From Allantophomopsis cytisporea (lineage: Eukaryota > Ascomycota > Leotiomycetes > Phacidiales > Phacidiaceae), in the NCBI GenBank assembly GCA_024752435.1, contig CP103037.1, positions 2,666,001 through 2,730,000 on the forward strand: a DNA stretch of 64,000 nt. Reading direction: 5' to 3'. The notes beneath the pieces were generated by a model that did no database searches, was not told where the DNA came from, and saw only the letters and a program-made list of their open reading frames with translations. The translations under genes were made by a program, and so were the position numbers. Below, one piece after another: positions 59,395-64,000 of the stretch; positions within the stretch are counted from its first letter, which is position 1, and each line of letters starts with the position of its first letter.

Positions 59395-59907
59395 CTAACT
59401 AGTGGAATCTGTAGGGGCCGTCTCGAAGTCGATAGTAACAGTATATATCTCAAAGTTATAGGCATTATAATAGCCACTCTCGTACTCGAAGATGGATAGC
59501 TGCTGAGTACCCGTGATATAGTCGCCATCCTCGGGGTACACAGTGACATTGAAGATATATCCATAAAACCCGGTATCGGCAGCATCATCATCAGGGTCGG
59601 CGGTGCCCAGGACTATACCGCTAGTCGTAGTCCCGAGCAAGGCAGTAACACTTAAGCTCGCAGTCTTATCGTAGTCGCCACTGCAGTAGATAATCTCAAA
59701 GGTGGCACCGTCAAGGTTCTCCTGCTCTTCTGCTGTATAGGTGATAGTTGTGCCGTTTGTAGGTTGCCTGATGCCGGGTGCCGGCTCAGTACCACAAGGC
59801 GTATCAGAGTCTCTGATTGAGTGAATCTTTGCAACTACAGGAGTAGCAAAGGCAGTAGTAGCTAGTAAGGCAGCGGCAGTGGCGAAGAGATTCTTAATGG
59901 AGACCAT
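59395..59907 (-). CDS. Secreted protein of unknown function
   Basis: Single exon of 170 residues from ATG 59907. A signal peptide (MVSIKNLFATAAALLATTAF) is followed by an acidic mature chain with only two cysteines (DTPCGTEPAPG and FEIIYCSGDY), so one disulfide is likely. It is rich in Thr, Tyr, Asp and Gly and predicted beta-rich (TASLSVTALLGTTTSG, FYGYIFNVTVYPEDGDYITG), with two N-x-T sites. I cannot assign a family. Candidate apoplastic or surface protein. The upstream ATG-like in-frame codon (TTG) is not used. Confidence 0.8.
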   Translation of the reverse strand: MVSIKNLFATAAALLATTAFATPVVAKIHSIRDSDTPCGTEPAPGIRQPTNGTTITYTAEEQENLDGATFEIIYCSGDYDKTASLSVTALLGTTTSGIVLGTADPDDDAADTGFYGYIFNVTVYPEDGDYITGTQQLSIFEYESGYYNAYNFEIYTVTIDFETAPTDSTS

Positions 59908-62073
59908 GGTAACCAAGAGGGAGGCACGGAAGGAACAGGAGTTCGAATTTATTTTCGACAGTTAAGAGGCAGGTATAGAGGGGACTAAGACTGGCGAGGG
60001 ACGACATGACCGATCTTATATCTTCTGGCTGGATTATGCGATCAGCAGATATTGTTACCATGCTATGGTCTGATACGATTAAATTACGGACATTACTTAG
60101 GCTAAAATTCCCAGATGGACTCGTATCCGTACTGCGTATATGCAAAGATAACGGTAACCATAGATAGCGGTGATAGTAGGCGAGTAACGTGCTTATGCAT
60201 TAAATATATTGACTGTCATGCTCACATCAGCCTAATTAGAACTTACCTCATTTCGAAATCAGGGGGATCTCAGATCTTGGATACAGATGAAGTAGTTCAG
60301 AAGCAAATTTACAAATCAAGAAGGTAATAGTACTTTCCACACGATTCAATGGCTTAACATATCGCAGATTGAACGGGGTATACAGTCCTCAATCCGTGGT
60401 CGCACGTATCAGTATGAGCAATATTTTAGTATAAGCCTACCTATTTAATATCCACTTGGCTCGAATCTTAGCTCGAGTTGCGTGAGACCCACGATCTGCA
60501 AACATATGCATGGAGATACGGGCTTGGTATTATCCATCTGCAAACGATCGGGCGCCAGGTCCCGTTAGCCTGGTCAGACAGACCGCGTTGCCATAACTTC
60601 TCACTTCTCCATTTGGCTCACCGAACTACGCCTAGCAGGCATTAAACAGTTTATTGCCAGAGCCACAGTAATACCAGCTAAAATCCAGATATGCTATGGA
60701 ACTATAGTCGAATTAGGAGGGTGATTGAGGACATGGTTGATATTAGAAACCACCCTCTATTGCAATGTAGTCATCAATATTATAAGATTCTATTTTGTAC
60801 CATGTTTTACCTTAGAGAACACGCTTGTTTTAGCCAATTATCTTTCTATATTGCTACCACTTGGGCTATGCTGATTCACATTGTGCTGCGCACAGTACTG
60901 CGCCATTGATGGATTTACTTTAGTGGAGGAATTTAGTAGAGGCGAAGTAATACACAAGCATCAATTTAACCTTAATCCCATGGCGCGGTATAATCATACT
61001 CCGTAACACTCTCTTCAGAGAACAGGGCTCAATTCATTTATGGAATTCCTAAGAGGCGGCTATAGTCTTTCGAATTGAGAACCATATCAAAGCAACTCTT
61101 CAAATCCATACCTAAATAAAAGGTTTAGTTCATAGAGTCTAGACTACAACTAATTTAAAGCTCTCTTGGTTGGTCCAACTCTTGAATGAAGTTCGGCCTT
61201 TTAGGTTCCTCGGTAGCCTCAATGGAATAAGCTTCATAAGACCCCCAAACAGCGATATGTGCGTTGGCTGATATCTTCGCATACGGATAGATGGCAATTC
61301 CGATTGTCTGTTAAGTCGTAAAATTAAGAGGCGATAAGTGGTATATGCTACTGCATAGAGCCTCCTACCTACTACAACTAGAAGAATCAAAACAGCCACG
61401 CTATCGCCAGCAGTCTGCGAAACGTCGTCGATGCTCAAAGTTGCTTGAAAGGACTGTTCATTGACATATTGACCGCTGGTTTGGTGAGTGAACTAGAAGG
61501 CAGTAGCAGTATTATAAGGAGGAAGGAAGATTTCATGCTTCTACTCCGAATACTTATATCCGCAACGATAGAGGTTGAGTGTCGAGTGCCCACTAAATGT
61601 CTTCCATGCTTCTGCCATGCTAATTAAATCTGCTCCATTGGATAAAACTCGACCGCTGAAAGAGTACGGTCGGAAGGGACGATTGCGTCCAATGTATGTG
61701 TGGCAGCAAGGATGCATAGACACGAGTGAGAACCACTTTGGCGGGCAAAGAAAACAGCAACACTTAGAAACAAAATTAGAATTATCATACAGAACAACTT
61801 TAGACCAAAAGGCTTCAATCGTGATTGGTCATGTTAGAGTGGGCATCAGATTCAAGTGTGTCGATGTGGAGGACAAAAAACTTGTCGGCAGGCCAATGGT
61901 AACTTGCTTCGAGTTCTTCGTGCCATATGTGTTGACACTCATATGATTTCGGTGTAAGATTTTGTCACGATGTACGTAGCGGATGATGAATAACGGATTG
62001 GTTGAGGGAGATAAGAAGCAGATTCTATTTTGTAGTTATCTATGTACTACATGGTGGTGCGGTGGTGCCTCGT
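59908..62073. other. 2.2-kb interval without recognisable gene
   Basis: Short frames at 60691-60909 (+), 61139-61438 (-) and 61575-61946 (+) have no known motif. AT-rich with several TA-rich segments. The right end leads to the palindrome and the helicase leader. Confidence 0.4.
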
Positions 62074-62118
62074 CCGGCAATAGAGTGAAAGTGAGAAACT
62101 CACTTTCGTACTGATACC
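62074..62118. repeat. Palindromic element, copy B
   Basis: CCGGCAATAGAGTGAAAGTG, then AGAAA, then CTCACTTTCGTACTGATACC. This is the reverse complement arrangement of copy A at 18869-18919 with only a few differences. It lies 236 bp before the helicase ATG. Confidence 0.75.
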
Positions 62119-62254
62119 TCCTCTTCTACCTGCATCATTCAAACTTGTGTCCAAACTACCTCATTGAAGTCCGTTCGCTTCTCGCTCAATTTTCAACCTA
62201 ACACTTTCTTTTTTTCTACTCCAATTTCACTTCCAACTCGTCCACATAACCTTC

Positions 62255-62311
62255 ATTCAACCATACCACCTTCGTTCAACCATAACACTTTTATTCAACC
62301 ATACCACCTTC
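62255..62311 (+). repeat. Three 19-bp tandem repeats in the helicase leader
   Basis: ATTCAACCATACCACCTTC (62255), GTTCAACCATAACACTTTT (62274) and the first sequence again (62293), with no spacing. They lie directly upstream of the start codon at 62355, probably in the 5' untranslated region. Confidence 0.85.
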
Positions 62312-62354
62312 ATACCTCCTTCTCAATTACGTCGGCCCATCAACTATCTACGTA

Positions 62355-64000
62355 ATGGACAAAATTCCGCCTGACATTGTTGACAGCAAGTCCACCAGAC
62401 AGATGTCATCTACGGAAGATACATCAACCACGAGAGTTTACGTGAGTTTTTCTATGCCTGCTATGGATCATATACTAACAACACATAAGTCAATGCCAAG
62501 CGCCTCTCAGATGGATCCAAATGCACCACCAAGATTCCACGTCGATCTTGACGATAGTCAGCGTGGAACAAACGTCACCGATGAGGAAGCTACTTGGCAA
62601 CCAAAATCAGACTCATCAGCCGTCGATGAAGCTGCCAGACGCTTCCAGCAGCAGCTGAGAGAGCTCAGCCTGAAGAAGAAGGTCCTACGAGTATACTCAC
62701 TCAAAGGAGAGAAAGCGGCCTGCGAGAGATACTTTGACGATAGCAGAAGACACTCGAACCATCCTCGATTCAGTCCGGAATTGTCAGATGAATTCTTCAA
62801 TGAATTCATGGTGTTCTTTAACTGGCTAACTTGACTGAAGAGTTCGATGCTCGTCGATCCCTTGGTGATCCGCGTCGTGTAAAACAAGATATATCGTTGT
62901 CACATGCGATTCTTGAATACGTCCATGAACACCTCGATGACTATATTGAGAAGAAGGACAAATTTGGAGTTATGAGAAAGCGTTTCACGTATAGGGCGCT
63001 GCATTTTGGGATGAGAAAGCTTCTCGATGAGGGCATCGACGCAAATCTCACTACCAACAGAGAAATATCCAGCAATATCAAGAAAGAATTGGCCATAATC
63101 ATGAAGATCGTTATTGCATCTGCAGATGCGATCTTCACGACAATTTCGAATGCTGGAAAGGTCATGCTCCACGATAACTTTTCAGCAACTCTTGTTATCG
63201 TCGATGAAGCTGCTTGAGCTACAGAGTTGACAACGAACGTGGTCTTATCCTTCTATAATCCCACCATTTGGATGCTTATTGGAGATTTGTGCCGTAAGTA
63301 CTACACCTGCATTCACTTGCATAATACTAATACAACAATTCACAGAGTTGCGCCCAACTGTGCTTAGCGCGGGCCGCGAGAAAGATTCCATCCCATATCT
63401 GAATCCATTTGCTCGACAAGGTCTGATGTCGTTACAAAAGAGATTAGATCGACTAAATCACCCAGTCTCTTTTCTTGTGCAGCAGTACCGCTGCGCAAAG
63501 TCTATGACAACATGGATCATTCGCAATTTTTACCACGGCCGTGTTATCGATTCAGCCGAGGAGACAGAACAGGCTGTTCTCTTAAGCAAATTCGCGAAGA
63601 AGCAATTCAATTTGCGCTTGCAAAGTTGCTTTGTTATCATTCATGTAACGGGTGCGACTTCAAAGTGTGCGGAATTCAGCCACTCATTTGTCAATCTTGA
63701 TCACATTGAAGATGCTCTGAAGCAGGTACACCAACTACTAGACAACAAAGATTTCATCGGCAAGATATCCATCATTGCTTTCTATAAAGCACAAGTCGCT
63801 CTCTATACTAAGAGAATTTACGATGAGAGTCTTCAAGACCGTGTGGAAGCTCGAACAGTTGACAATTTACAAGGACATGAGAACGACGTTGTCATTGTAG
63901 ACTTTGTGCGAATCTCACCATCAGGCTTTACTGGTCAAGATAATCGCCTCTGCGTTGCTTTGACCAGAGCTAAACACCTCTGCCTCCTTCTTCTCTCAAA
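62355..64000 (+). pseudogene. Upf1/DNA2-like SF1 helicase, disrupted, runs off the window
   Basis: A family of fungal SF1B helicases (AAA_11/AAA_12 type). Read in order: start 62355, intron 62442-62489 (48 nt), SAVDEAARRFQQQLRELSLK, a frame change near 62830 (FNWLT to TEEFDARR), motif II VIVDEAA followed by a TGA (63215-63217) in phase with ATELTT, an intron 63293-63349 or nearby, motif III-like IGDLCQLRPTVLSAGRE, VQQYRC, then motif V RTVDNLQGHENDVVIVD and motif VI NRLCVALTRAKHL. The family normally has DEAARATE, so the stop is probably CGA-to-TGA. The Walker A box (GPPGTGKT) and motif Ia region expected before the DEAARRF block are missing. The frame after the stop is clean to the window edge. 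A functional product is unlikely. Confidence 0.75.

Noticed and set aside
18869..62118. A single giant transposon bounded by the two palindromes
   Set aside because: Core housekeeping genes (URB1, DIB1, SEC1, tRNAs) lie between the copies and no tyrosine recombinase or transposase is visible.
1..64000. CRISPR array, prokaryotic operon or integrated virus
   Set aside because: Spliced eukaryotic genes throughout; no spaced direct repeats, capsid or polymerase genes found.

Overview
This window is nuclear DNA from a filamentous ascomycete (Pezizomycotina). A leotiomycete is my best guess from the gene style, but that is inference. The support is many short introns of 41-113 nt with GT-AG ends, intron-bearing tRNA-Ile(AAU) genes, and lineage-typical families: CFEM/Pth11-like receptor, SesA-NB-ARC-TPR NLR, UstYa-like protein, Zn2Cys6 regulators, GH5 mannanase and cysteine-rich secreted protein. 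Intron boundaries were placed by eye so that reading frames and family motifs join; every join quoted closes in frame.

Layout. 0.5-4.3 kb is a decaying accessory block: an F-box gene with a frameshift, a UstYa-type gene with one in-frame TAG, and a convergent membrane-protein gene with one in-frame TAG, followed by AT-rich sequence. 5.8-9.1 kb holds an intact NLR, then an uncharacterised membrane-anchored protein (9.7-11.1 kb) and a secreted Ser/Thr-rich protein with a 60-bp tandem repeat (12.4-14.5 kb). 15.2-20.8 kb holds a fumarylacetoacetase, an anion:cation-symporter-type MFS carrier and a CFEM receptor. 20.8-25.2 kb has no recognisable gene.

25.2-44.6 kb is mostly housekeeping: a type IIC P-type ATPase, a 4E-T-like eIF4E-binding protein, URB1 divergent from DIB1, two tandem tRNA-Ile genes, a secreted GH5 mannanase, and SEC1.

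46.7-64 kb is accessory again: an 8-cysteine secreted peptide, two Zn2Cys6 regulators, tRNA-Cys, a broken APH-type kinase, a broken aldo-keto reductase facing an intact regulator, a PaiB-like FMN protein, a class I glutamine amidotransferase, a second secreted protein, and a broken Upf1-like helicase that runs off the window end.

Common themes: six genes are disrupted, five of them with an in-frame stop, and all lie beside AT-rich blocks, while the housekeeping genes are clean. A ~48-bp palindromic element occurs twice in opposite orientation (18.87 and 62.07 kb). I see no CRISPR array, prokaryotic operon, rRNA or intact transposon. No clear new multi-gene system is proven. The best candidates for new biology are the dying UstYa-type pair, the NLR with its unknown neighbour, the tRNA pair lacking an internal terminator, and the paired palindrome.
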